From: Branchiostoma lanceolatum
Taxonomy: Eukaryota; Chordata; Leptocardii; Amphioxiformes; Branchiostomatidae
DNA: 64,000 nt
Direction of reading: 5' to 3'
Assembly: GCF_035083965.1 (NCBI RefSeq)
Contig: NC_089723.1
Span: forward strand, 37,579,193 to 37,643,192
Positions 1-11,015 of this stretch are shown in pieces. Position numbers and translations under genes: made by a program. The notes beneath the pieces are model-generated. The model made no database searches and had not been told where the DNA came from. It saw nothing but the letters and a program-made list of their open reading frames with translations. How positions within the stretch are numbered: the first letter of the stretch is position 1; the number at the start of each line of letters is the position of its first letter.

Positions 1-2
1 TG

Positions 3-3000
3 AGGAAGGACAGTCCCTCACAGAGGCAGACAACAGCAGGGAGCCCCATGAGGACCAGGACTCCAGGGTCGCCATGGAAACCTGGTTCCCCCGGCAACAA
101 GGGTAAACAGATGAGAAGATTGACAGGGTCTGGCTCTAGGGACAGGAGGGGAACCCCGTGCGTGTTCCACCCGTCAAACGTACCGCTGTCGTCGACGCCG
201 AAGAGCAAGGAGAGCCCCAGGCATGCTGGGACAGGTTCAAGGGTCAACAGTTCAAGGGTGAAGGCAGGTTACGGGCTGTACAGCACGACCCCCGTGAAGG
301 GGAATGTGAAGGTGGACAGCGGGAAGAGGAAGAGAGGAGCGCGGAGGATCCTGGCAGGTGCGTAACATACTGTAAATGCATTTAAGTTTGTATGGTTTTT
401 AGTTTGCGGTAGGGAGAAAGTGGAGTGTTCGCAGTGGTTTTAATTTTGCCTTTGAAACATTAGTAGCGCTACAGTCGTAGGATGGGCAAAAAGTTTTGCG
501 GTGGTTTTAAGTTCGCATTGAAGAACTCACCACAAGAAATGACAACATAAAGCCACCGCGAACATTCCTGCATTTACAGTAACTAGTGCATATTGAATAT
601 GTGTATGGTCTAGAATTCACTACTAGTATTCATTAAGGAGCTCTCTTCTGCTATTCTACAGGCGCAAGGCCTGAGATGGAAACATCACCAGCACAGAGCT
701 CACCACTGGAGAGACAGGTAACTGCTGAAGAACTAACTTCAGTACTCCCAGGCTAGGGTAACTAAACGCTACACCACAAGTGTGATACCAGCACTGAATA
801 TAGACTTCTTGTTGGACTACAATTTATAGTATAAAGCTGTTTTTGTGTTGGGCAATAGGCTTCATCTTGAACAGAAACCCTGCTTATAATATGATAATAT
901 TGTACTCTTATGCAGTAACTATCATGTCATATCAGCTTTTAATTAAAACATGTTGACAATAATGATTGTGCGTTGATGAAATGTAGACATCCAGGTAATA
1001 AGATACGCCAAAAATAATTACTCAAGCAACTGGATAAAATTTTGAAACAGTCAGGCGTTTCAGACAGCATCCACTGTCACTGACGAAAGACAGTGGATGC
1101 TGTCTGAAACATCTGACTGTTTCAAAATTTTATGCAGTTGCTTGAGTAATTATTTTTGGCGTAATAATGATTGTGATTTGTACATATTTCAAGTATGATC
1201 TAATCCGTACATTTTGGTGCAATTCAGTTTTGCTGCCATGCCGATTTGTTCCATGTTTGCTCAATAAACCAATTGCAATCACACCACTACTACAGGGAGG
1301 CTCAGAAGGGGCAGGGAAGGCAAACAAGCTTAAGGAGGCGGACCACTTCTCTCCCCTGACACCAGGAGTGCACCTGGTTAGAGATGCGTGGGTGGAGAAC
1401 AGCAGGCCGTGGCAGGTGGTGAGAGAGCCGGCAGTAGTACAGGTATGATTCACTAGTCTTTGTTGTATAATACATTATATACAGTATCACAGCCAGTACA
1501 TGTAGGTACCCATCTGAGTAATGACCCTGTTGTAACATGCTCAAGGCACCTCCTCAAACACGGGACCCCCATTTTGCGTTTCTCCTCACGTTCATCAATC
1601 CACCCAAGTGTACAAATGGGTACCTGACTTTGGTTGGGGAGGGAAAAGTTAGTAAAAGGAGAGGGTTGGACTCTGCCTTCCAATACTGTGCTCTAAAGGC
1701 TAAACACAATGGAAAATGACCCACTGTCCCTACAGCCTCAAAGATAGCCTACAGAAATATCTAGGTGCACTGGTGCGCCCACTGTCAAAAATTTGGTACA
1801 CAGCTCCAATTTGGGTGGCCTTCAGGCTTGAGTGGCAACACTGGGATATCCAATAAAGTCATCTTGTTTCTTGTACACAGGTGCCTGAGCAGCTGATATG
1901 GGAGGAGGCTGTTTCAGACACATTAGTTACTCAAGCAACTCCAAAATCATATCCAGTTGCTGAATGAGTAACTGCTTGTTGTGGTGTATTTGACGATCCG
2001 TACCCCCTTAGGAAGGCCTGGTGGAGGCAAGGCAACACTGGGATATCCAATAACGTCATCTTGAATCTTGTATCTAGGTGCCTGAGGAAACGATATTGGA
2101 GGCACTTAACACAATGTTCCTCAATCCACCCAGGTGTAAAATGGGTACCTGACTTTTGTAAAAGGAGAGGGTTGGATACTGCCTTCCAATACCTTGCCCT
2201 AGACACAGTGGATACCGGTAGCAACCGACTGCCCCTATGACTATTGGACTACCTTTTGCCATCTTGTGTCTTGTACACAGGTTCCAGAGCAGCCGATATG
2301 GGAGGAGGCTGGCTCAGACACAGATGGACCGGCGGAGGAGGAGGCGGACAGGGAGTACCCTGAGGGATGCAGCGACAGCAGCCGTGACACCCAGCCTAAC
2401 TCCACGCAGACGTCCGACCTGGACAGCGGGCAGGAGATGGTGTCGCACCTGGACTCGGTTCTCGGCTTGAATGCCACCGCCAGGTTTGTTTGTTTGTTTA
2501 TGTGTTTGTTTTATGAGTAACGTGCGTTAAGTCCAGTTGAGACACCCAGCCCAACTCCACGCAGACGTCCGATCTGGACAGCGGGCAGGAGATGGTGTCC
2601 CACCTGGACTCTGTTCTAGGCTTGAACGCCACCGCCAGGTTTGTTTGTTTGTGTTGTTTGTTTTATGGGTTACGTGCGTAGTCCAGCCGGGACACCCAGC
2701 CTAACTCCACGCAGACGTCCGACCTGGACAGTGGGCAGGAGATGGTGTCCCACCTAGACTCGGTTCTCGGCTTAAACAACACCGCCAGGTTTGTTTTATT
2801 CAGATCTCCATTAGTGATTTTCACAAATTTTACACTATTCTTCCTGGAGCCCGCTAGGTTAGTCGTCAACTTGAAATAACCGAAACATAATCTGAATGAG
2901 AATAAGAAACAATGTAAACCACTCGAATGAACTGAGCACAAAATTAATGTATACAGAAAAAGTGCAATCACAAAAATAATAACAAAAAAAAAATAAGTAT

Positions 3001-5677
3001 GATAACTTAAATACATGTATACTGATTATATACAAAATTACCACCAGGTCCGGGACCAATGCTGGAATCGGACCACCTGCCTTCAAGAAGACGAAGGTGA
3101 TACAGACGGAGAAGAGGCCGAGCCGACGCTCATCTTACTTCCCGCCCCTCCGAGATGTGGATGTGGAGGAATACTCAACCAACAGCGACAACAGCGACCA
3201 TGTAGTTAGCAAAGGATCACCAAGCAACAAACAAGATGGGATCCCTCCCCCAGATACAGCAAACAGTGTAGCAGGGAACAGAAACGGTACCACAAGTGCC
3301 TTGCAGAGTACCCCATCAGCAACTGTAACGGGACCAGGTGCTCCAACTCCCAACACAACTACAGCAAAGGTGATTACAACACCAGTGTCTTCACATCTTA
3401 CAGCAAGTGTAACGGGACCAGGCGCTCTAACTACCAGCACAATCACAGCAAAGGTGTCAACACCAGCATCTTCACATCCCACAGCAGGTGCAAAAACACC
3501 TGTGAACACACCTGTGTCTGCAGCTAAGATGAACTATAGCAGCAAATCACCCACCAAGACTCCCAGCGCCGTCGTCAAGGAGATCATGAGCCTTCCGTCC
3601 CCGCGGGACTTCTTGGGCTCCTTGAGGGAACCCAAGAACTGGACCATCTTTAGCGACGAGGAGACGACGCCAGCTAAGACGGAGCAAGACGCTGGGGAAG
3701 GTCTCCGGCGATCACTAAGCGCCCCCGAGCTCAACGAGCTTGTACAAAAGGAGGAGAGAACAAACCAGGACTCAGACTCTCCTATGCAGGCAGCATCTGA
3801 TGATGATGTAACAGAAGGGACTAAAGAACAAACAAAAAATTATAAACGTGGCAAAAATGAAGTAGAACCTAGCAAACCTGTTGCTATAGAAGAAGTGCCT
3901 ACAAGTGTAACAGGCAGCATGTCGTCTATGGCTGCTAGAAGTCCTGCTGAAGTCAGTACAGAGCATCAACCGGGAGTGACAAACACGTCAAGTGTTCCTG
4001 CCATTGGTGCTTCAGTGACATCACAGCAGCCTGACAGGGAAGCTGTCGCCGTGACCACATCGGTGTCTTCTGTACGTCTGGCTGCTGTGTTTAGCTCGCC
4101 AGTCGAACAGGACACGTTGCCAGCTCAAGTACAGGGAGTCACAAAGGACATGTTAACGGCTCAACAACTGGTCCCAGCTAGCTCTGAAGTCAGTCCCGAG
4201 GGAGAAGGGGAGCAGAGCCCTGCCAAGAGAAGAGAGGATCACTTACAGAGGGCAAGGTAAGAAATTCTTTTATTTGAGTTTCTGCTGACAATCGTATTCG
4301 TAAGGTGGGCTTGTGGTTAGGGTTTTATCACTTACGATTTTAAGGTTTTGGGTTCAAATCCTTTAACAGTGTTAAAGGATTTGAACCCAGAACCTTTAGA
4401 TTGTATGTTTAATAAGCTCCAACATTCAAGACTTTGAGAAAGGGGTATTATGCCTATTTCTTGAAAAAGACAAATAGAGTCGAAACCGGTCGAATACCAG
4501 TCTCTTTGCTGTCATTTTCCCAAGAGCTACAAATGATATGCCTACTTCCTCACTTAACACGAGTGAAGATGAGTACCTAGCTTGAGTTATGGACATCCAT
4601 ACAGATGGGACTTAAAGCCTGAGGTCCCGTTTTTGTGGACATTAAAGAATACCTCGAGCACATTAATGATTCTACCACAGTTTTCATGGACTAGGGTGTG
4701 TGTGGATCAAACCTTTCAGTACGGTTTTACGCAGCTTGTACCTACTGTACAAAACTCTTATGCTACACCTAAGTTGTGGAACTGCCTTCCACGGGACATT
4801 GTGAACACCAGAACTGTAAACGTAAAGTAAACGCCCATCTCAGTGCCACTCATCAGCGTCCTGTAGAGTGAATGTTATTCAGCACTGCTGCTAAGCTGAG
4901 GTCCTGGTAACAGTAAAGATAAAAAAATTAAAAAGGTTATGCAAAACAAAGAAAAAAACGAACAAAATGCCTTCTTGTCTCCCTGCTCTCAGGTCCCTCT
5001 TCCTTGAGGCTCACCGAGACCAGCTGAAGGACATGAGGAAGTGGTGTGAAGAGGAAGAGGCTCTCTCTTCTGTCGCGAAACAGGTGAGTTTGCAATGCTG
5101 CAGGGACGGCATCAGGGCATGCTCCAGACAGTCTACATGAATAAAACAAAGAAATTAGATGCCCTGCTTTTGCAGGGGATGCCCAGACAACGACCTGTTT
5201 CCCTGGTAATTACATACACATGTACATGTGTTCCCATGATTAAACTTGTTTTGTTGATTCCTACCTATATGCCAAGTACAGTTTATCGAGTAATCTTGTT
5301 CACATAAATAATTCAAAGTACAGACAAACTGCACTCAGCAGCTGAGCCTGGAAACCTTTTGCTAACAATATACATACAAGCGGCACTAAAAATGTCTTCT
5401 TGGTGAAGTTAAAACGCTAGCCTGTCCACTAAGGTAAGATGCATACAAGTTGCAGACAACATGTGTAATGTATGTATCTGAAGCAAGAATTGAGAGCCTG
5501 ATGGTAATAACATTGTACAAATGTCAATTTTGTATAATTTTTGTTTTGTTCATATTAACACAGGACTTTGACAGCTATGTGTGCAAACTAGACTCTATCC
5601 TGTCCAGGAAGTTGGAGGACATAACTTCACTCAGGGCTCGACTGCAGAACTACAAACAAGACTGTCCACTTGTGTAA
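3..5677 (+). CDS. KIF24: Kinesin family member 24 (KIF24), 3' portion, 7 visible exons
   Basis: Kinesin-13-related motor of the mother centriole that restrains ciliogenesis in vertebrates (family knowledge). Exons seen: 1-357 (open to the left), 662-717, 1296-1442, 2281-2483, 3048-4256, 4993-5083, 5564-5677. All junctions are AG/GT with compatible phases and give 724 visible residues ending in CPLV-stop. The motor domain must lie upstream of the window. The visible part is the low-complexity Ser/Thr/Pro-rich tail plus a conserved C-terminal helix (FLEAHRDQLKDM, then DFDSYVCKLDSILSRKLEDI), which resembles the end of vertebrate KIF24. The identification is strengthened by the neighbouring convergent UBAP1, the same partner as in human. 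The first exon is open in more than one frame; frame 3 was chosen because it stays open to the donor at 358 and joins in phase. Confidence 0.82.
368..581. mobile_element. MITE with TACTGTAAATGCA termini
   Basis: Inverted ends TACTGTAAATGCA (368) and TGCATTTACAGTA (569-581) enclose about 190 bases rich in GTGGTTTTAA and CGCGGTGG words. A close relative lies at 18773-18983 and a diverged one at 9024-9233. The left end starts only 10 bases after the KIF24 splice donor at 358. Confidence 0.75.
971..1162. mobile_element. Fold-back MITE with 13-bp flanking direct repeat
   Basis: Arms ACTCAAGCAACTGGATAAAA and its complement (about 1022 and 1120-1150) enclose a near-perfect hairpin containing ACGAAAGACAGTGGATGC. 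The element carries a left extension with GTAGACATCCAGG. The 13-base word AATAATGATTGTG flanks it at 958-970 and 1163-1175. Other members of the family occur at 14475-14700, 43112-43233, 53170-53290 and 62575-62841. Confidence 0.8.
1881..1921 (+). pseudogene. Truncated copy of KIF24 exon 4 start (copy 1)
   Basis: After the acceptor TTGTACACAG, the 41 bases match the start of the true exon at 2281 (both read V-P-E-Q-x-I-W-E-E-A). The match then breaks into MITE-like sequence (GTTACTCAAGCAACT) and an in-frame TGA follows. The acceptor is intact but no donor is seen, so it is a dead or decoy exon start. Confidence 0.75.
2078..2100 (+). pseudogene. Truncated copy of KIF24 exon 4 start (copy 2)
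   Basis: After TTGTATCTAG the sequence GTGCCTGAGGAAACGATATT matches the exon start at 2281 for about 23 bases and then diverges. The upstream intron words are copied too. Confidence 0.6.
2541..2638 (+). pseudogene. Copy of KIF24 exon 4 3' half (copy 2)
   Basis: 98 bases nearly identical to 2386-2483, including the donor GCCAG/GTTTGTTTG. Entry at the nearest AG (GTCCAG/T) would give TGA at once, so this copy looks non-coding. Confidence 0.75.
2687..2788 (+). CDS. KIF24: Possible in-frame cassette copy of KIF24 exon 4 3' half (copy 3)
   Basis: A third 98-base copy with a donor. If the AG at 2685-2686 were used, 102 bases would enter and leave in phase 2, adding 34 residues (SRDTQPNSTQTSDLDSGQ and on) without a frameshift. 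The upstream pyrimidine tract is weak and the AG corresponds to exonic sequence in the parent, so use as an exon is conjectural. It is not counted in the 724 residues. Confidence 0.35.
3048..4256 (+). CDS. KIF24: KIF24 large tail exon
   Basis: A 1209-base exon, entered in phase 2 after AG at 3046-3047 and left in phase 2 at GTAAGA. It encodes about 403 residues: a basic start (FKKTKVIQTEKRPSRRSS), two related Thr/Ala/Pro-rich stretches around 3310-3500 (TVTGPGAPT and SVTGPGALT), then a denser segment at about 3540-3770 with SPTKTPSAVVKEIMSLPSPR and RRSLSAPELNEL. That denser segment looks like the regulatory, phospho-site-rich part. The rest is acidic, Ser/Thr-rich and probably disordered. Confidence 0.8.
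4350..4388. repeat. Near-perfect palindrome in KIF24 intron
   Basis: Arms GGGTTCAAATCCTTTAACA (4350-4368) and its exact complement (4370-4388) are separated by one base. It can form a stable hairpin and is probably the core of a small fold-back element. Confidence 0.85.
4582..4830 (+). mobile_element. Relic of a non-LTR retrotransposon ORF C-terminus
   Basis: The translation contains YATPKLWNCLPRDIVN, a motif typical of the extreme C-terminus of CR1/RTE/jockey-type reverse transcriptase proteins. Related DNA (GTGGATCAAACCTT, CAGCTTGTACCT, TGTACAAAAC) recurs at 11550-11640. A truncated, intronic fragment. Confidence 0.6.
4993..5677 (+). CDS. KIF24: KIF24 last two exons, C-terminal helix
   Basis: Exon 4993-5083 (RSLFLEAHRDQLKDM, then an acidic EEEEA stretch) joins in phase 0 to 5564-5677 (DFDSYVCKLDSILSRKLEDI, then LRARLQNYKQ) and ends at TAA 5675-5677. 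Heptad-like hydrophobic spacing suggests an amphipathic helix. This is the most family-like segment of the gene in the window and the main basis for calling it KIF24. Confidence 0.8.
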
Positions 5678-7840
5678 ACTGTAATATCTAGACAAAATCT
5701 TAAAGTAATGTAACAGTTTAGTTTAGATTACTACAGCCCCCCCCTCTCACTGGACCTGTTCACGCTGGGGACAGACCGGTAACTGGCGCAGGCGCAGAAG
5801 GCCAACTTTTAGCCCATGGAAATAGGTTTGGTACCCTTGGTAAAGGTAGCTGTAAAGGGCTTTTTTCCAGGATATGTTGATATTTTGGAGCTGGATTTTA
5901 CAGGTAAGGGTTTCTACCTTCTTATTAAGTTGAAAAATCAGACTTTCATCCATGTTTGTGGTGTCTGTAGGCCTGCAAAGTTTGCTGTTTTTGTGTGATT
6001 ATCAGGTGGAGAAGGGGGTCAGAGGTCAACTTTGGTAAACAAGCCCGGATTCGTAGGGGTTCCGCCGATTAGAAAGTTGAAATTTTGCTCTAGATTGAAA
6101 CTTTGGAGGCCTGACAGCCCTGCCAATGGATGTTTTTCATGGACTAAAACTCTGGTAGGTGACTTTTGACAGCTTCTTTCTTACATGATTGCCATATATT
6201 AAGATAGGAAGCTTCATTACTGTTCTGTGGCCCGCTGGCGGCGTCACTGTGGCCGATCAAATTGACAAAGCACTCAACGAATTTCATCGGCAAAAACTTA
6301 TCTTTTTAATCTTTGTGTGTTTTCTTGTCTTTTTGGTCATACTTGTATGTTTTGAATGATATTCCCATTATAAAGTCAAGGGTAACACAAATCCAGTTTC
6401 ACAGTGACGCTGCCTGCGTACCGTGGGTCCAGTGAGAGGGGGGCGTATACATACTATGTAGAATTAGACTAATGTGTTAAAGGCCTTTATCCTGTCCGTG
6501 TCATTAAGATTGTAGTGGAATAGGGTTCGTGTGCAGTTACATGTAGTTGACTACATTTTATGTCATTTATATGTTTCAACTTTAAAAGCATCTTATTTCA
6601 CCTTCAGTTAATGCTTGGCAAAATGATGCTGTGTTAGTGTAACTCAAACTTCAGCAAAGCAACAATACAAATGTACATGATGATGTACCTTCAAATTGGA
6701 AAATTGGTGGAATTTCTCAGTCTGTGGTGATTTAGGCTTTTGCACAAATGCGTTACTTTGTCATCCATTCCTACATGTTCATGTAGGAATGGGCTGCAAT
6801 TGACTATGACTGTAACATGCAATTGTATAATCAGATTTAGATGATAGCAGTTTTGTGTTGTGTCTGTAAAATTGTTTACTGCTGAGCACTGCCTTGTACA
6901 TTTACGTTTTAATAAGATTTGTAATTTCTGTTTTATTAGATGCTCAAGTTATATCCAATGCTCTACTTCTGTTTGAAAGTGTTTTAACTGTACATTCATG
7001 ACATCTGAAATATTCAGAATTTTACGTTTTAAGTGTTTGTTTGTGACGTAAGCTTTGTTTCAGAGTAGTATGTCGTCTGTCCCAATAAGTGTCCTGTTGG
7101 ATTTTATTGGTTTGCACTTGTACTGCTCTTGGAATTCAGATTGCATTATGTTTTGTGTAATGACTTGTATAATGTAGTACACCTTAGATAAAAATCAATT
7201 TTTAAGTGGAAGACCTGTTAGAACAACAAATGGATTTATTGATACTTTTGTGTGCATGACATTTCTTCACACTGTTAACATAAAGGCTAACTTCTCTATT
7301 CTCCAAGATGTTGGGGAGGCTGAATCGCTACATTTTGGGGAGGCTAAATCGCTACATTTTCCTAGCGGCCCCGTTTTTGTGACAATAGGGTGGCGCTTTG
7401 TCACAGAAATGTAGCAGTTTGGAAATGTAACAATTTAGACTCCCGCAACATCTGCTTGGAGATGTAAACTTCTCAATACATTTCTGTACATGTATGCAAG
7501 CCAAGCTGAATGCTTATATGACAGTGAAACATGATAAAAACACTTTTTATAAAGTTAGTTGTCAGTTTTCTTGATTGAAACAGTACTTTATTGCAGTTTG
7601 ATTCGTTTTTATATAAGATTATGAATAGAAACAGATTTTGACTTGGGCTAACAGAAACTTTTTAATCTGAAAATAAGTCATGTGCAAAACATGTTGATAC
7701 AAAAGAATGGTGCATATACTAGCAGTTTTAAATCACGTCTACAAAGATAGCCTGGGCCAAGCTCTATTTTACACTGTTCAACATTTGTCATATATAGTTG
7801 GTTTCAGCTCAATAACATCACCCAAGGAAACACAACACTT
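5678..7840 (+). other. KIF24 3'UTR and convergent intergenic DNA
   Basis: No coding exon seen. AT-rich DNA with TACATGTA words. The KIF24 poly(A) site is not clear. Contains the fold-back element at 7301-7461. Confidence 0.6.
7301..7461. mobile_element. Fold-back element, CTCCAAG...CTTGGAG ends
   Basis: Left end CTCCAAGATGTTG and right end CAACATCTGCTTGGAG are inverted, with inner words AATCGCTACATTT. It shares the CTCCAAGCAGA terminus seen in several other elements of the window. Confidence 0.6.
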
Positions 7841-10130
7841 TAGATAAAAATTATTTCTTTATTGTCTTCATATGCACAGATTATACAACATAAACTCATA
7901 CCAGTACGTAGTACACGTACTACTCTATAGTTAGACATTCTGTGAGATACCCAAACAAACTTATATTTAGTACTACAGATAGACTACGTGGTCAGCTGCA
8001 TAATTAATTCTCTCCACTTTGTGAACTTTACTTACAAAATCTAATGGTCATGTACTAGAAATTAGGATGTGGCCTTATGTGTAACGTACAAGTGTTGTTA
8101 CTGAATCAGTAATTATAAAGTAAAGGCCCCTTAGTCTTGTACAACATGCCACATTTACTACATCTTCCAATGCACTTTTCTTACAATTACATTAGGTAAG
8201 ATCTTGCCAACAGGCCCTAACCAAATTGTCAACTAATTTGTGCACAAAATGGATAATAGTGTACTATGTGCATGAGAACATATCTCAATTGCAACCGGAC
8301 TTGAGAAAAAAAATCCAATGTGGATTTAACAAAGTGAAAGCATCTTAAGTGCCGAACTAAAGGAATGAGGCTGATATGAAAACAAAATTTAGACGAAACA
8401 AATATCAAAACCTTTTCAAACTTTGACATGATCTTGTAAGGAAGAATGCTTGTGTTGTATAAAACCAATGTACATGTAGTATGCATTCGTCAGTCTCGTA
8501 AGACGATGAATAGTACAGATTCCTTCTACATAATGTACCACTTGAATACAACTATTCAAAAGTACATCTGGGATGTACAAAGGATTGTGGCTGGGGTAAC
8601 AATGACACAAATATTTTCTTATGACAACAATTTGCCATTTTATTTTTCTGTCCGCTTTTGAGTGCAAATGAATTTTAATTTTTCATGATCTTACAAAATG
8701 TATTAGCATTACAACTCGATTCCTGTAATTCTACCCAGTCCATGTAATAGATAAGTGTTACAATGTATGTTCAACCTTGATTCAATTTTCTGACCCTTAG
8801 AACAGTTAGCAACGTTAGTCCTGACATGGTTTCGGGATAATAAAATTACACAAATACATTATGTACCATTACTATACATAACATGGGTCTGTACAGGGTT
8901 TTACTTAGTGATAAGAAAATTTACAAAACTCCCCACATTCTCTCTCAAGCAGCATCAAAGCTTTCAGGACCTTCCCTGGCTATTGTTAACAGCACTGCAG
9001 TGTGGAATAGTCACTGGTTGTCGTACTGTAAAACTTAAAACATTTGCAGTGGTTTCATTTCCGCGGTGACCTCACCTCTCCAAATTTGAGATGCCGTAAA
9101 TTTGCATTTCCAGTGTACTGCTACTTTACTACAGAATTGTTTCAACCCCAAATTTAAAACACCATGCTACCCTCCTTTTCCCTCCTACCTTGAAATAAAA
9201 CCACTACGAAAGTAAGTAAATTTACAGTACGTTTTGTGTATTTTAGGCAAGATTTATTCCCTCTACTACATGATATGACAATTAGATGTATGACACTGTC
9301 TACCACAAAATAAAGACAGACTTAGATTAATTATAAACAGTGCACAAATAGTGTGATGTTAGACCTTTACACATTTTTTACATCAGTTCTATACATGAAT
9401 GCAAGCCTAGGTATATGCATTTTAAACATTTCATTTACCAAAATGCCCATATTCAGTAACAGCCTACAACATTTTGGCTACATATAGAACATTGTTATTA
9501 AAATCTGGCTTCTTCCTTGTCAAAAAAACAAACAAAACAGATTTATCTAAAAAAAAAAGAAATTCATTGAAGCCCATCACCATGTACAGTCTATGCTAAA
9601 GTATTCCTTTGACAAACTACCTCTACAGTGAAACATTCGTGTTATAGTCTCAATCTGGGACAAACTTTCTATGTACTGACCAGAGCAACAACTAAGATAT
9701 TCCACCACCCGCAAAGCCGCAACCTCTTTTTTTAACTGTCCAATTTTCCTCATATATCCACAATTTCCCGAACAAAGTGTCAAGGAAACTTTCAAAGAAG
9801 GAACTTTTTGTGACAGAAGTTGTCTAGATATCTTGCATTTTTTCTGTGCTTATGATATGATAACTTGTTACCAGATAGTTGAAGATGACACTTATAACCA
9901 TTTCTGTTCTACAAATTTTGAGCTTTTGAAATACAATTGTTGAATCATTGATGAGTAAAAAGGTAAGATTGTAGACATAGGCAGAGCGTGTTGCAAAAAA
10001 AAGAAAGTCTCTGTGTACAGGTGTGCACATTTTGTACTAAGGGATACAGGACACAGCTGGCTTCATGTGCTTTGAACTCTGCATGATCATGAACCATAGT
10101 AACTTCCAACAAGACTGGATAAAAGGCTAG
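7841..10130 (-). other. Probable long UBAP1 3'UTR
   Basis: No coding potential recognised on either strand. A minus-strand AATAAA (complement TTTATT at about 7857-7862) could end a long UBAP1 transcript. A diverged TACTGTAAA element lies at 9024-9233. Confidence 0.4.
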
Positions 10131-11013
10131 GTTTAACTGCCAGGGGGCTTATGGTACATCAGTGCCATAAGTGCTTATGTTATTATGAGCATGTTCCTGG
10201 GGGTTGATGGTACACAAGTGCTGATCATGTTATGAGGGTTTATGGTACAGTAGTGTTCATACCATCAGCATGTCCCTGGGGGGGTATGGTATACATCAGT
10301 GCTCATGTCTTGAGCATGTCCAGAGCCTTGTGTTAAACTGACAGGGGGCTTATGGTACATCAGCGTTTATGTTATGATGGTCTATTGTACATCAGCACTC
10401 ACGTTAAGAAGATTTGTGGTACAGCAGCGCTCATGTCATAAGCATCTCCAGAGCCTTTGTGTTGAACTGCCTGGGGTTACATGTATGGTATACAAGGGCT
10501 CATGTTACAAATGTATGATGGTCTATGGTACAGTAGCGCTCATGCTATGAAGATCTATGGTACATCAGCGCTCATGTTATGAAGGTCTATGGTACATCAG
10601 CGCTCATGCTATGAAGGTTTATGGTACATCAGCGCTCATGTCATGAAGGTCTATGGTACATCAGCGCTCATGTTATGAAGGTTTATTGTACAGTAGCACT
10701 CATGTCGTCAGCATGTGCCTGGGGGCTTATGGTACACAAGTGCTTATGTTATGATGGTCTATGGTACATGTACAATTATGAAGGTTTATGGTACAGTTAG
10801 TGTTGTGTGCTCATGTCATCAGAATGTGCCTGTGGGTTTATGGTACATCAGCACTCATGTATGATCATGAAGGTTTATCATACAACAGTGCTCATGTCAT
10901 AAGCATGTCCAGAGCCATGTGTTGAACTTCCCAGGGGTTATGGAACAGCATGTTAAGAAGGTTTATGTGCTCATGTATAAGTATGAAGGTTTATGGTACA
11001 GTTAGTGTTGTGT
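10131..11013 (-). repeat. Minisatellite in UBAP1 3'UTR containing copies of the UBAP1 stop region
   Basis: Many degenerate units of about 32 bases (plus strand: GCGCTCATGTTATGAAGGTC then TATGGTACATCA). Interspersed are three longer modules at 10301-10340, 10429-10469 and 10890-10929 (GCTCATGTC-TGAGCATGTCC-AGAGCC-TGTGTT) that match the last coding bases and stop codon of UBAP1 at 11014-11053. The array therefore begins inside the reading frame. Confidence 0.85.
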
Positions 11014-11015
11014 GC

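Larger units (their letters stand above)
1575..2280 (+). repeat. Duplicated intron segment upstream of KIF24 exon 4
   Basis: The words TCAATCCACCCA, ATGGGTACCTGAC, AAAAGGAGAGGGTTGGA and TGCCTTCCAATAC occur at 1597-1690 and again at 2113-2195 in the same order. CACTGGGATATCCAATAA occurs at 1839 and 2037. This is an imperfect tandem duplication that also carried copies of the following exon's 5' end. Confidence 0.75.

Noticed and set aside
158..385. Alternative frame for the first KIF24 exon
   Set aside because: It does not join exon 662-717 in phase; frame 3 does, and its composition fits the tail.
9577..9795. 72-codon minus-strand ORF with several Cys
   Set aside because: Lies in the probable UBAP1 3'UTR; no motif, no splice context.
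10131..11013. CRISPR-like look of regularly spaced repeats
   Set aside because: Eukaryotic minisatellite: units are contiguous and degenerate without unique spacers.
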